This document shows positions 54,754 through 64,000 of a stretch of 64,000 bases of DNA, piece by piece. Source of the stretch: Eubacteriales bacterium OttesenSCG-928-K08 (GTDB lineage Bacteria > Bacillota > Clostridia > Christensenellales > CAG-138). The notes beneath the pieces are model-generated. The model was given only the letters and a program-made list of their open reading frames with translations, was not told the origin of the DNA and searched no databases. Both the position numbers and the translations under genes were made by a program. The DNA lies in the NCBI GenBank assembly GCA_030266105.1, contig JAJDHH010000006.1, positions 1 to 64,000 of the forward strand, given 5' to 3'. The first letter of the stretch is position 1, and each line of letters begins with the position of its first letter.

Positions 54754-55956
54754 TTAGTCAACCACGACTGTTGAAATGTACTTAAAGCCGCCATCCTGCA
54801 CCGTTTTGATGATAGCCTGGTTTTTGACAGCGTCGCCATTTTCGTCAAACACGCAGCGGCCTGTCACGCCGGTAACATCAAGCTCTGTGAGCGCTTTTTG
54901 CAAAGCTTCGCCATCAGTTGTTCCAGCTTTTTCGATTGCCGCAATCGCAACCATGTAAGCGTCATATCCAAGCGCAGTCACAGCGCCCTTGGGCTTGCCG
55001 CCAAACATAGCTTCGTAAGCGGTAAGGAATTGTGTGCTTTCGGGGGTTGGGGCTGCATCCGCATCAAAGAATGTTGTAAAGCGGCAGTTTTCTGTCGCAA
55101 CACCGCCAACCTCAAACATAACCTCTGTTTCCCATGTGTCTGCGCCCAGGAAAAGGATGTTGTAGCCAAGGTCCGCCGCCTGCTTCATCATCAGGCCGGC
55201 TTCAGCATAACCGGAGGGGGCAAAGATAACTTCCGGGTTTGCAGCCATAACGCTTGTGATCTGCGCGGTAAAGTCCTGGTCGCCCTTGTTAAACTGCGCT
55301 TCGGCAACGATGTTTTCCGCGCCAAACGCATCCACAAAGTACTTTTTCAGGCCAATCGCATAGGTGTCGGAAACGTCCGTGATAACCGCGGCTGTTTTGT
55401 AGCCTTCCTGCTTTGCAAAGTTAGCAAGCAGCGTGCCCTGGAAATCATCCAGATAGCAAACGCGGAAATAGTATGGGTTATCGAGCGTAACGAGCGGGTT
55501 TGTGCAAGAGGTGCCAATTGCGGGAACCTTTGCGTTCATAAATGTGTCGCCTGCAGCGATGCACACCGATGAACCCCAGCTGCCAACAACGATATCAACC
55601 TTTTCGGAGTTTACGAGACGCTCCGCAGCGGTTACAGCTTCAACGTCATCCGATTTATTGTCCATCTCAACCAAGACGATTTTTTTGCCAAGCACTTCGC
55701 CAACAAGCGAGTGGGCAACTTTGATGCCTTCAAGCTCCATCTGGCCGCCAGCGGCGTTGGCGCCTGTCAGCGGCTCAAATATGCCGACTTTAATAACATC
55801 GTCATCCCCTGTTTCAACGGGTGCGGGGTCAGTGCCGGAATCGGTGGGCGTTACCGGTTCTGGAGTAGCGCCGCCATTTGCGTTGCCACCGCAGCCGGTC
55901 AGCACAAGCGCAAGCGTAAGCAACAGCGCCATAACAAGTGTTAGGGTCTTCTTCAT
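54754..55956 (-). CDS. branched-chain amino acid ABC transporter substrate-binding lipoprotein
   Basis: MKKTLTLVMALLLTLALVLTGCGG lipobox (start 55956); IKVGIFEPLTGANAAGGQMELEGIKVA... Confidence 0.92.
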   Translation of the reverse strand: MKKTLTLVMALLLTLALVLTGCGGNANGGATPEPVTPTDSGTDPAPVETGDDDVIKVGIFEPLTGANAAGGQMELEGIKVAHSLVGEVLGKKIVLVEMDNKSDDVEAVTAAERLVNSEKVDIVVGSWGSSVCIAAGDTFMNAKVPAIGTSCTNPLVTLDNPYYFRVCYLDDFQGTLLANFAKQEGYKTAAVITDVSDTYAIGLKKYFVDAFGAENIVAEAQFNKGDQDFTAQITSVMAANPEVIFAPSGYAEAGLMMKQAADLGYNILFLGADTWETEVMFEVGGVATENCRFTTFFDADAAPTPESTQFLTAYEAMFGGKPKGAVTALGYDAYMVAIAAIEKAGTTDGEALQKALTELDVTGVTGRCVFDENGDAVKNQAIIKTVQDGGFKYISTVVVD

Positions 55957-56216
55957 ACTAGATTCCTCCTGTGTTTTGACGGTTTTCAACCGCCCAAATT
56001 CGGATACTGTTTGTACCCTTTTGATATTATACACATATAATTCCCATAAAGCAATGCGCCAGTTTCTCGGTCAGGCATATAGCAGGCTTATAACTGTGTA
56101 TTCTTTTTTGCTTTATCCATCCATTTTTATGTGTTTTGCAATGCGCCATGAGCATGGCAAAGCCACCCCATAGTTTGAGGTGGCTCATTGCAAATATATG
56201 GAGGCTGTTTGTATTT

Positions 56217-57677
56217 TTATAGCAGTATGCAGATCAGCCCGTTGCAGCCATCGTTTGCAATGCGTTGGAGAGTGCGCTGGAGCTTTTCCTGCACGGCATC
56301 GGGCATTTGCCCCTTCCCCATCATGTTGTCGCGCACAAGATCAAACAATGGCTTTCCAAATATGTTAGTTTGCCAAATAGCTGCGGGATCCAGTTCAAAC
56401 GTGTCGGTGAGGTATTTCGCCTCTGCGCTGCCTACAATAGGGCTAATTTCCGTGTGCATATCGACCCGGAATATTTGCAGACCCGAAGCATTTGCGCGCA
56501 GCTTAACGCCATATTTGCTGCCCTGCTGCACAATTTCAGGGTCTTCAAGCTGCATTTCGTCCATCGCGGGAGGAACCGTGCCGTATCCAAGAGTTTGTGC
56601 GGCCTCTAGCGCGCCTGATATGCGATCGTATTCCCGTTTGGCGAGCGAAAAGCTTTTTAGCGCCGCCAGCAGTTCATAATCATCTGCAATGTCATATCCG
56701 CTTTGTTCGCTTAAAATCCTGTAAAACATTCCATCCACAGGGTTAAGCTCAAGCACAGCCTTGCCGCTGCCCATATCCAGCTGCACAACCTGTGCAGGCA
56801 AAAAATCCTCCAACTCAAGCAGTGCATCGCGCAAAGTTGCATGATCTCTCATGCGCGAAAGCGTTGGCATTGCCTGCTGCACAGGCTCCATCACACGCTG
56901 CATTAACCAATGCTCAGGAGCAAGCTCCATCATATATCCCGGCAGTTTCACCTGAAGCATGGAAATCGGGAACTCCATTAAAACCTGTTCCAGCAAATCC
57001 GATGCAGCTGAACCCGACATATTTAACGCATCGAGTATAATGGTGCTCACATCGTATTTTTCTCTCATTTCATCACGAACTTCTTGCGCACGCACGCCCT
57101 CTGGTTGTGTGCTGTTAACAACAACTATAAAAGGCTTGCCTGTTTCCTTTAGCTCGCGTATAACACGATCCTCCGCTTCAAGGTAGCTTTCGCGCGGCAA
57201 ATCTGTGATGCTGCCGTCAGTCGTCATCACAACCCCAATCGTGGAATGATCCGTGATTACCTTGCGCGTTCCAATTTCCGCGGCCTCCTCAAATGGGATT
57301 TCATGATCGAACCACGGAGTTCTAACCATGCGCGGCGTATCCGCCTCCATGTGCCCAATCGCGCCCGGCACCCAATAACCAACACAATCCACCATGCGCA
57401 CATTGCAGTGCGCACTGTCGCCGAGCTCCAGGCGCACAGCCTCGTTTGGCACAAACTTTGGTTGAGTGGTCATGATCGTTTTGCCCGTGCCGCTTTGCGG
57501 CAGCTCATCCACCACCCTTGTGCGCACATGCTCATTTTCAATGCCTGGCAGCACCAGCAAGTCGATAAAGCGCTTTATGAATGTAGATTTGCCTGTGCGC
57601 ACCGGGCCAACAACGCCAATGTAGATATCCCCCTGTGTGCGCTTTGCGATATCCTGATATAGCTCCATTCTTTCCAT
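56217..57677 (-). CDS. spoIVA: stage IV sporulation protein A
   Basis: DIYIGVVGPVRTGKSTFIKRFIDLLVLP, AQEVRDEMREKYDV, TDGSITDLPRE; full length. Confidence 0.97.
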   Translation of the reverse strand: MERMELYQDIAKRTQGDIYIGVVGPVRTGKSTFIKRFIDLLVLPGIENEHVRTRVVDELPQSGTGKTIMTTQPKFVPNEAVRLELGDSAHCNVRMVDCVGYWVPGAIGHMEADTPRMVRTPWFDHEIPFEEAAEIGTRKVITDHSTIGVVMTTDGSITDLPRESYLEAEDRVIRELKETGKPFIVVVNSTQPEGVRAQEVRDEMREKYDVSTIILDALNMSGSAASDLLEQVLMEFPISMLQVKLPGYMMELAPEHWLMQRVMEPVQQAMPTLSRMRDHATLRDALLELEDFLPAQVVQLDMGSGKAVLELNPVDGMFYRILSEQSGYDIADDYELLAALKSFSLAKREYDRISGALEAAQTLGYGTVPPAMDEMQLEDPEIVQQGSKYGVKLRANASGLQIFRVDMHTEISPIVGSAEAKYLTDTFELDPAAIWQTNIFGKPLFDLVRDNMMGKGQMPDAVQEKLQRTLQRIANDGCNGLICILL

Positions 57678-57903
57678 ACCGGGGCCTCCTTTTCATACAT
57701 AAACAGTAAAACATTAGATATATATGTCCCAAACTACCAAAACAGAATGCTTGATTAATATTTCATCATTGGTTATTCAAAAAAATACTGATGTCGCAAT
57801 AACCCGTTAAATGGGCATGGTTTTATATTCGACGCATCAACTTGTGCAGACAAAACCCTATGCCTGCTATAGAGTTTAAAACCCCGCAAACCCCACTAAA
57901 CAC

Positions 57904-57931
57904 TTGACTTTTGACGAATTTATAGTACAAT
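57904..57931 (+). promoter_or_regulatory. sigma-A-like promoter upstream of glpK
   Basis: TTGACT (57904-57909), 16-bp spacer, TACAAT (57926-57931). Confidence 0.5.
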
Positions 57932-58066
57932 TTTATTGAAGAAAAATCATTAAAGATCACTTACCATCACAGAGGAAACGGCATGTGTGGAGGAGTGCGG
58001 CAGGCGCTTTTTCGCACGTTTTTTTAAGCAAAACGATAATCGAAAACGCTTCGCAGGAGGGTTACA

Positions 58067-59554
58067 ATGGGTCATTACATTCTTGCTCTGGATCAGGGGA
58101 CAACTAGCTCCCGCGCAATTTTGTTCGACCAGGCCCAAAACATAATCGGCATGGCGCAAAGGGAGTATACACAACACTATCCTCACGAAGGTTGGGTTGA
58201 GCATGACCCTTTAGAAATATATTCTTCGCAATACGCGGTTATGATGGAGCTTATTGCCAAATGCGATGTTAACGCAGCAGATATTACTGCAATCGGCATT
58301 ACAAACCAGCGCGAAACTACCATTTTGTGGGATAAACAAACTGGCAAGCCGATTTATAACGCAATCGTCTGGCAATGCCGCCGCACGGCAGGCATTGTGG
58401 ATGAATTGGTAAACCTCGGTTTGGATGAGCATATCCGTAAAACAACCGGCCTTGTCCCCGACGCATACTTTTCCGGCACAAAGATTAAGTGGATACTCGA
58501 TAATACGCCGGGCGCACGCGAGCGTGCCGCCTCCGGCGATATTCTTTTTGGAACGGTTGATTCCTGGCTTATCTGGAAGCTCACCAACGGCAAGGCGCAT
58601 GTGACCGACTATACAAACGCAAGCCGCACAATGCTTTATGACATTCACAAGCTTGATTGGGACGATACTCTGCTTGAAGCGCTCAACATCCCTCGGGCAA
58701 TGTTGCCGCAGGTGCGCCCCTCAAGCGAGATATACGGCCATGTCAACATTCAGGGCGCACAAATTCCAATTGCAGGCGCCGCAGGCGATCAGCAGGCGGC
58801 TTTGTTTGGGCAATGCTGCTTTGAAGCGGGTCAGGCTAAAAACACATATGGCACCGGCTGCTTTTTGCTCACACACACTGGCGAGCAAGCGCTTAGAAGT
58901 AAAAATGGTTTAGTAACCACAATTGCGGCAAGCGTGAACGGCAAAGTGCAATATGCGCTTGAAGGCAGCGTGTTTGTTGGCGGTGCGGTAATACAATGGT
59001 TGCGGGATGAAATGCGGTTTTTCTCCGAGAGCAGCGATGCGCAGTATTACGCGCAAAAGGTTGAAGATACCGGCGGCGTATATATGGTGCCCGCCTTTGC
59101 GGGACTTGGCGCGCCTCATTGGGATATGTATGCCCGTGGCTGCATCGTTGGCATTACACGAGGCACCAAACGTGAACACATAATCCGCGCGGCGCAGGAA
59201 TCGATCGCTTACCAGAGTCTTGATCTTGTGCGCGCCATGGAAAAAGACACCGGCAAGCCTATACGCGAGCTAAAGGTGGATGGCGGGGCCAGCAAGGATG
59301 CTTTTTTGATGCAATTTCAGGCGGATATATTAAACGCTTCTATACTCCGCCCTGCCGTGCGCGAAACAACAGCACTGGGCGCTGCCTATCTTGCGGGGCT
59401 TGCGACAGGGTTTTGGAACGATCAGGAAGAAATTCGCTCCCTATGGCAATGCGAAATAGAGTATACTTCATGTATGGATATTGAGCAGCGAGATAAATTG
59501 ATAAACGGTTGGAACCGTGCCGTTGGCCGCAGCATGAACTGGGCCACGCCGTAA
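58067..59554 (+). CDS. glpK: glycerol kinase
   Basis: [82 protein letters not shown]. Confidence 0.97.
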   Translation: MGHYILALDQGTTSSRAILFDQAQNIIGMAQREYTQHYPHEGWVEHDPLEIYSSQYAVMMELIAKCDVNAADITAIGITNQRETTILWDKQTGKPIYNAIVWQCRRTAGIVDELVNLGLDEHIRKTTGLVPDAYFSGTKIKWILDNTPGARERAASGDILFGTVDSWLIWKLTNGKAHVTDYTNASRTMLYDIHKLDWDDTLLEALNIPRAMLPQVRPSSEIYGHVNIQGAQIPIAGAAGDQQAALFGQCCFEAGQAKNTYGTGCFLLTHTGEQALRSKNGLVTTIAASVNGKVQYALEGSVFVGGAVIQWLRDEMRFFSESSDAQYYAQKVEDTGGVYMVPAFAGLGAPHWDMYARGCIVGITRGTKREHIIRAAQESIAYQSLDLVRAMEKDTGKPIRELKVDGGASKDAFLMQFQADILNASILRPAVRETTALGAAYLAGLATGFWNDQEEIRSLWQCEIEYTSCMDIEQRDKLINGWNRAVGRSMNWATP

Positions 59555-59603
59555 AGCTTAGTTTTTCTTGCACTCACCATACTTAAAGAAAGGAAGTATA
59601 AAA

Positions 59604-60713
59604 ATGGAAACAAGGCCTTATGTATCATGGGAGTTGATGGATCGTTTTCTTGTTGATGCGTTTAAGGGATATGGCATTCCCGAGGAGGATGCACGCCTTT
59701 GCTCAGATGTGTTGCTTGAAAGCGACCGCCGAGGAATTGAAAGCCACGGCTGCAATCGCTTTAAGCCGATCTATATTGATAGAATAGTCGCGGGCATTCA
59801 AAACCCTGTAACAAAAATCGATATTCTTAAAGAAACACCCACAACCGCAGTGCTGGATGCAAATGACGGTATGGGTATGGTCGCAAGCCACAGGGCTATG
59901 ACAATGGCGATTGAAAAAGCGAAGAAAAACGGGCTTTCGATGATTGCTGTTCGTAACTCCACACATTATGGAATAGCGGGCTATTGGGTCACAATGGCCA
60001 CAAAAGAAGGCTTGATCGGAATAACCGGCACAAACGCACGCCCATCAATCGCACCAACATTTGGCGTGGAAAATATGCTTGGAACAAACCCGCTGACAGT
60101 CGGTTTTCCAACCGATGAGGATTTTCCATTCCTGCTGGATTGTGCAACAAGCATCACCCAACGCGGCAAAATTGAATATTTTGCACGCGCAGGCAAGGAT
60201 ACCCCCGCCGGAATGGTGGTTGGGCGTGATGGAAGCGCGTTGACAGACTCACAATACATCCTCGGCGCACTTAACTCGGGCGACGCCGCGCTTGCCCCCT
60301 TGGGTGGAATTGGTGAAGAGCTTGCGGGCTATAAAGGTTATGGTTATGCGGTGGTGATTGAGGTTCTAAGCGCCGCGCTGCAGGCGGGCACTTTCTTGAA
60401 GGCTCTCAGCGACAAGGACGAAAACGGCAACTGGAAAGCCGGACACCTGGGCCACTTTTTCCTGGTAATCGATCCTGAAGCTTTCCTGGGCCTGGAGCAA
60501 TTCAAAAAAACAACGGGAGATATTTTGCGTGCGCTGCGCGCATCCCAAAAAGCGCCGGGTGAAGAGCGAATATACACCGCGGGCGAAAAAGAATACCTTT
60601 GCTGGCTTGAACGCAAGGATAAGGGCGTGCCTGTTAGCGAGGCAGTACAAAAGGAAATCCTGGCCGTACGCGACCAGTTAAAGCTTCCATATACTTTCCC
60701 ATTTGAAATTTGA
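59604..60713 (+). CDS. Ldh family (malate/L-lactate dehydrogenase type 2) oxidoreductase
   Basis: ESDRRGIESHGCNRF, NSTHYGIAGYW, GTNPLTVGFPT, GYKGYGYAVVIEVLSAAL. Confidence 0.92.
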   Translation: METRPYVSWELMDRFLVDAFKGYGIPEEDARLCSDVLLESDRRGIESHGCNRFKPIYIDRIVAGIQNPVTKIDILKETPTTAVLDANDGMGMVASHRAMTMAIEKAKKNGLSMIAVRNSTHYGIAGYWVTMATKEGLIGITGTNARPSIAPTFGVENMLGTNPLTVGFPTDEDFPFLLDCATSITQRGKIEYFARAGKDTPAGMVVGRDGSALTDSQYILGALNSGDAALAPLGGIGEELAGYKGYGYAVVIEVLSAALQAGTFLKALSDKDENGNWKAGHLGHFFLVIDPEAFLGLEQFKKTTGDILRALRASQKAPGEERIYTAGEKEYLCWLERKDKGVPVSEAVQKEILAVRDQLKLPYTFPFEI

Positions 60714-60731
60714 TTTAAGGAGATTTACACG

Positions 60732-61907
60732 ATGGATTATGCAAAAGAATCTTTGAGGATGCACGGTGAGTGGAAGGGCAAGATCGAAGTTGTTGCCACC
60801 GTTCCTACAAAAGACAAGCACGACCTCTCCCTTGCCTACACGCCCGGTGTTGCGCAGCCCTGCCTTGAAATTCAAAAGGATGTCAACAAAAGCTATGAGC
60901 TCACCCGCCGCTGGAACATGTGCCTTGTTGTCTCCGATGGAACGGCTGTGTTGGGCCTTGGCGATATTGGCCCCGAGGCGAGCATGCCGGTTATGGAAGG
61001 CAAATGCGTGCTTTTTAAATCTTTTGGTGATGTGGATGCGTTCCCCATGTGCATCAAAAGCAAAGATGTTGATACCATCGTTGAAACCATTTATCAGATT
61101 TCCGGCTCTTTTGGCGGAGTTAACCTTGAGGATATTGCTGCTCCGCGCTGCTTTGAAATCGAGCGCAAGCTCAAAGAGCGCTGTGATATTCCGATTTTTC
61201 ACGACGATCAGCATGGCACTGCCGTTGTGACGCTTGCTGCGCTTGTAAACGCACTTAAGCTCGTTGGCAAAAAGAAGGAAAACGTAAAAGTCGTTATCAA
61301 TGGCGCAGGAGCCGCCAGCGTTTCTATTACAAAGTTACTGCTCTCCGATGGTTTTGCGGATATAACCCTTTGCGATCGCACCGGCATAGTTTATGAAGGC
61401 CGTGAAGCTGGCATGAACCCAATCAAAAATGAAATTGCAAAGGTAACAAACCGTAATCTTTTAAAAGGATCACTGGCGGATGCGCTTAACAACGCGGATG
61501 TGTTTATTGGCGTTTCAGCTCCGGGCACTGTTACAACACAGATGGTAGCAGCAATGGCTAAAGATGCTATCGTTATGGCATGCGCCAACCCTACCCCGGA
61601 AATTTTCCCGGATGAGGCAAAGGCTGGCGGCGCGGCTATAATCGCAACAGGCCGAAGCGACTTCCCCAATCAGGTCAACAATGTACTGGCGTTCCCCGGC
61701 ATTTTCAGAGGCACATTTGATGTGCGCGCAAGCGACATCAATGATGAAATGAAAATCGCCGCTGCCTATGCGCTTGCCGGGTTGATTTCGGATGATGAGC
61801 TAAACGCGGAATACATCATCCCAACTTCGTTTGATCCCCGGGTAGGCCAGACTGTTGCCAAGGCTGTTGCCGAGGCTGCAAGAAAAAGCGGCGTAGCAAG
61901 AATCTAA
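60732..61907 (+). CDS. NAD(P)-dependent malic enzyme
   Basis: LSLAYTPGVAQPCLEI, VSDGTAVLGLGDIGPEASMPVMEGK, FHDDQHGTAVVTLAAL, VINGAGAAS, ANPTPEI, SDFPNQVNNVLAFPGIFRGTFDV. Confidence 0.95.
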   Translation: MDYAKESLRMHGEWKGKIEVVATVPTKDKHDLSLAYTPGVAQPCLEIQKDVNKSYELTRRWNMCLVVSDGTAVLGLGDIGPEASMPVMEGKCVLFKSFGDVDAFPMCIKSKDVDTIVETIYQISGSFGGVNLEDIAAPRCFEIERKLKERCDIPIFHDDQHGTAVVTLAALVNALKLVGKKKENVKVVINGAGAASVSITKLLLSDGFADITLCDRTGIVYEGREAGMNPIKNEIAKVTNRNLLKGSLADALNNADVFIGVSAPGTVTTQMVAAMAKDAIVMACANPTPEIFPDEAKAGGAAIIATGRSDFPNQVNNVLAFPGIFRGTFDVRASDINDEMKIAAAYALAGLISDDELNAEYIIPTSFDPRVGQTVAKAVAEAARKSGVARI

Positions 61908-61914
61908 TAAACTA

Positions 61915-61959
61915 TTAACAACAAAAAATGAGCTGTTAAAGCTCATTTTTTGTTGTTAA
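61915..61959. terminator. bidirectional terminator with perfect 20-bp stem
   Basis: ttaacaacaaaaaatgagct gttaa agctcattttttgttgttaa between convergent genes. Confidence 0.9.
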
Positions 61960-61961
61960 CG

Positions 61962-62273
61962 CTATATTCTCTGTCCATTAAACGAAACCACTTGGTTTCC
62001 CCAGTTAAAATGCCCTGAAATTGCATTTCCATCCACTTTACCTGTCACTATGGTGTTAAACTTTCCTAAAAAAGTCTTTAAAGTAATGCCATGCGAAAAT
62101 GAATTTCCCGATACTGTGCCGGTCGTTATTGGAACTGTGTTTCCCATTATCGTAGCAGAACCCTTCAGGCTGTTCCCCTCTGCAATGTAGCTTAAAACAC
62201 CGGTTTGCGGGCCAATGGGTGTTTTTGCCTGAATTTTGTATCTCCCTGTGATTGACAAGGCGCCTTCCTCCAA
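61962..62273 (-). CDS. hypothetical small beta-rich protein
   Basis: 103 aa with repeated G-x-(S/T) strands: GRYKIQAKTPIGPQTGVLSYIAEGNSLKGSATIMGNTVPITTGTVSGNSFSHGITLKT. Confidence 0.65.
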   Translation of the reverse strand: MEEGALSITGRYKIQAKTPIGPQTGVLSYIAEGNSLKGSATIMGNTVPITTGTVSGNSFSHGITLKTFLGKFNTIVTGKVDGNAISGHFNWGNQVVSFNGQRI

Positions 62274-62478
62274 TCATACTTTTATTCAATATCATAGTAT
62301 GTTTTTAACCTTCGTTTTGATTTTATTAGCTATAATGCTTTTGAAATATTTGACTTGAGCAATTGTTTCTTTACATTCCGTTATAACAAAAAAGCGAGCC
62401 TGGATTTATTGATCCGGGCCCGTTTTTGGGTGTTTCTTCAGACTTAACTATAAGTACTATAAATACTATTCAGATTGG

Positions 62479-63921
62479 TTACACATCTATTTGCGCACTA
62501 ACATTCTCAGCACCATGCTTCTTGAGCATTGGATTAACGAACTCCTCCAGGTATTCCTCGACCTGTTCAGCCGCCCGGCCGATATATTTGGATGGATCCA
62601 TAATCGCTTCAAATTCGCTTTGTGTCATTCCCAAACGACCATCGTTTAACAGGCGCTCAAAAAGATCGCAGGCTTCGCCTTCTTCTTTCATGCGCGCAGA
62701 GGCGGCCATGGAATGTTCGCGGATCACTTCATGCAGCTCCTGCCTGTCGCCACCTTTTTTAACGGCTTCCATGAGCAGATTTTCAGTTGCCATAAAAGGC
62801 ATTTGCTCCATTAAATTCTTTTTGATCACCGCCGGATAAACCTTAAGCCCATCCGTCACATTTAACAGCAAATTCAAAATAGCGTCCGCCGCAAGAAAAC
62901 CCTCTGGCAGTGAAATACGGCGATTGGCGGAATCATCAAGCGTACGCTCCATCCATTGTGTGGATGCGGTCATCGCCGCGTTTTGTGAGTTTGCCATCAA
63001 ATAGCGCGCTAATGAGCAAATGCGCTCGCTTCGCATTGGGTTGCGCTTATATGCCATAGCTGATGAGCCAACCTGATTTTTTTCAAATGGCTCCTCAACC
63101 TCGTGCATATGCTGCAGCAGGCGCAAATCACCCGCAAAACGGTATGCGCTTTGCGCCAGAGATGACAACATGTTAAGTATACGGCTATCAACCTTGCGCG
63201 GATATGTCTGGCCTGATACGGGGTAAACACCCGGCATGCCAAACGCTTGAGCAATGTACGCATCCAGCTCCTTAACTTTTTTATGGTCGCCCTCAAAAAG
63301 CTCTAAAAAGCTCGCCTGTGTTCCGGTTGTGCCCTTGCTGCCGAGCAGGAGAAGTGAATCGTTGACAAAAACGAGTTCATCCATGTCCAGCATAAAATCC
63401 TGTATCCACAGGCTGGCGCGTTTTCCAACAGTCACCGGCTGTGCCGGCTGAAAATGAGTGTAACCCAAAGTAGGTAACGACTTATATTCATTTGCAAATT
63501 TCGCAAGATTGGCGATCACGCTCAATAGTTTTGTTTTAACAAGCGCAAGCGCTTCGCGGTAAATGAGAATATCCGCGTTATCAGTTACATAGCAGCTTGT
63601 TGCGCCCAAATGGATAATGCCTTTTGCATTCGGGCAAACAAGGCCGTATGCGTACACATGCGCCATAACATCATGCCTGATCTTCTTTTCCTGCTCCGCG
63701 ATTACATCATAGTTTATGTCATTTACATGCTCGCGCAGTTCATTTACCTGCTCCATAGTCACAGGTAAACCCAGCATATGCTCCCCTTGCGCTAACGCAA
63801 CCCAGAGCTTTCGCCAAGTTTGGCTGCGCGTATCCAGCGAAAAAAGGCTGCGCATTTGTTTTGAGGCATAGCGGCTTGCAAGCGGGCTTTGGTAGGAGTC
63901 TGTATTCTGCATGTTTGCCAC
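62479..63921 (-). CDS. purB: adenylosuccinate lyase
   Basis: HDVMAHVYAYGLVCPNAKGIIHLGATSCYVTDNAD, THFQPAQPVTVGKR, GSSAMAYKRNPMRSE. Confidence 0.96.
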   Translation of the reverse strand: MANMQNTDSYQSPLASRYASKQMRSLFSLDTRSQTWRKLWVALAQGEHMLGLPVTMEQVNELREHVNDINYDVIAEQEKKIRHDVMAHVYAYGLVCPNAKGIIHLGATSCYVTDNADILIYREALALVKTKLLSVIANLAKFANEYKSLPTLGYTHFQPAQPVTVGKRASLWIQDFMLDMDELVFVNDSLLLLGSKGTTGTQASFLELFEGDHKKVKELDAYIAQAFGMPGVYPVSGQTYPRKVDSRILNMLSSLAQSAYRFAGDLRLLQHMHEVEEPFEKNQVGSSAMAYKRNPMRSERICSLARYLMANSQNAAMTASTQWMERTLDDSANRRISLPEGFLAADAILNLLLNVTDGLKVYPAVIKKNLMEQMPFMATENLLMEAVKKGGDRQELHEVIREHSMAASARMKEEGEACDLFERLLNDGRLGMTQSEFEAIMDPSKYIGRAAEQVEEYLEEFVNPMLKKHGAENVSAQIDV

Positions 63922-63927
63922 CCTGAT

Positions 63928-64000
63928 TTAGCGGATCATAAGCGCTTCACGATCCGGCCCGACAGAAACATATTTCACAGGGCATTCCAAAACGCGCTCA
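63928..64000 (-). CDS. purA: C-terminal end of adenylosuccinate synthetase (5' part outside window)
   Basis: Minus-strand frame ...ERVLECPVKYVSVGPDREALMIR* matches a typical PurA C-terminus; adjacent to purB. Confidence 0.8.
   Translation of the reverse strand, partial: ERVLECPVKYVSVGPDREALMIR

Noticed and set aside
54898-56173. Plus-strand ORFs of 223-224 aa opposite the liv substrate-binding protein gene
   Set aside because: Fully antisense to a well-supported lipoprotein gene with no recognisable domain.

Overview
This 64 kb window reads as a chromosomal segment of a Clostridia-like, spore-forming Firmicute (spoIVA, sigH, cwlD, Mini-III, DnaD and DnaC-like genes). Most of it is compact housekeeping gene clusters. 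Accessory or unusual content: (i) a roughly 5.4 kb genomic island inserted at the 3' end of tRNA-Val(CAC). It is bounded by a 45-nt direct repeat of the tRNA 3' half (40206-40250 and 45588-45632, one mismatch) and carries a decayed integrase, a triple-HTH regulator, a frameshifted WYL gene, and a HIRAN / CpXC / two-unknown-protein gene run. (ii) A class-I c-di-GMP (GEMM) riboswitch ahead of a transglutaminase-like secreted protein, with FIST-GGDEF and PAS-GGDEF-EAL c-di-GMP genes elsewhere in the window. (iii) A 621-aa protein with about six 30-aa repeats followed by a Pro/Cys-rich tract. (iv) A perfect 13-6-13 bp palindrome directly before a tyrosine recombinase gene. (v) A 35-bp perfect tandem duplication next to DnaA-box matches. 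(vi) A CotH / VTC / DUF4956 cluster. All family calls come from reading the translations and recalled motifs; no database search was run.
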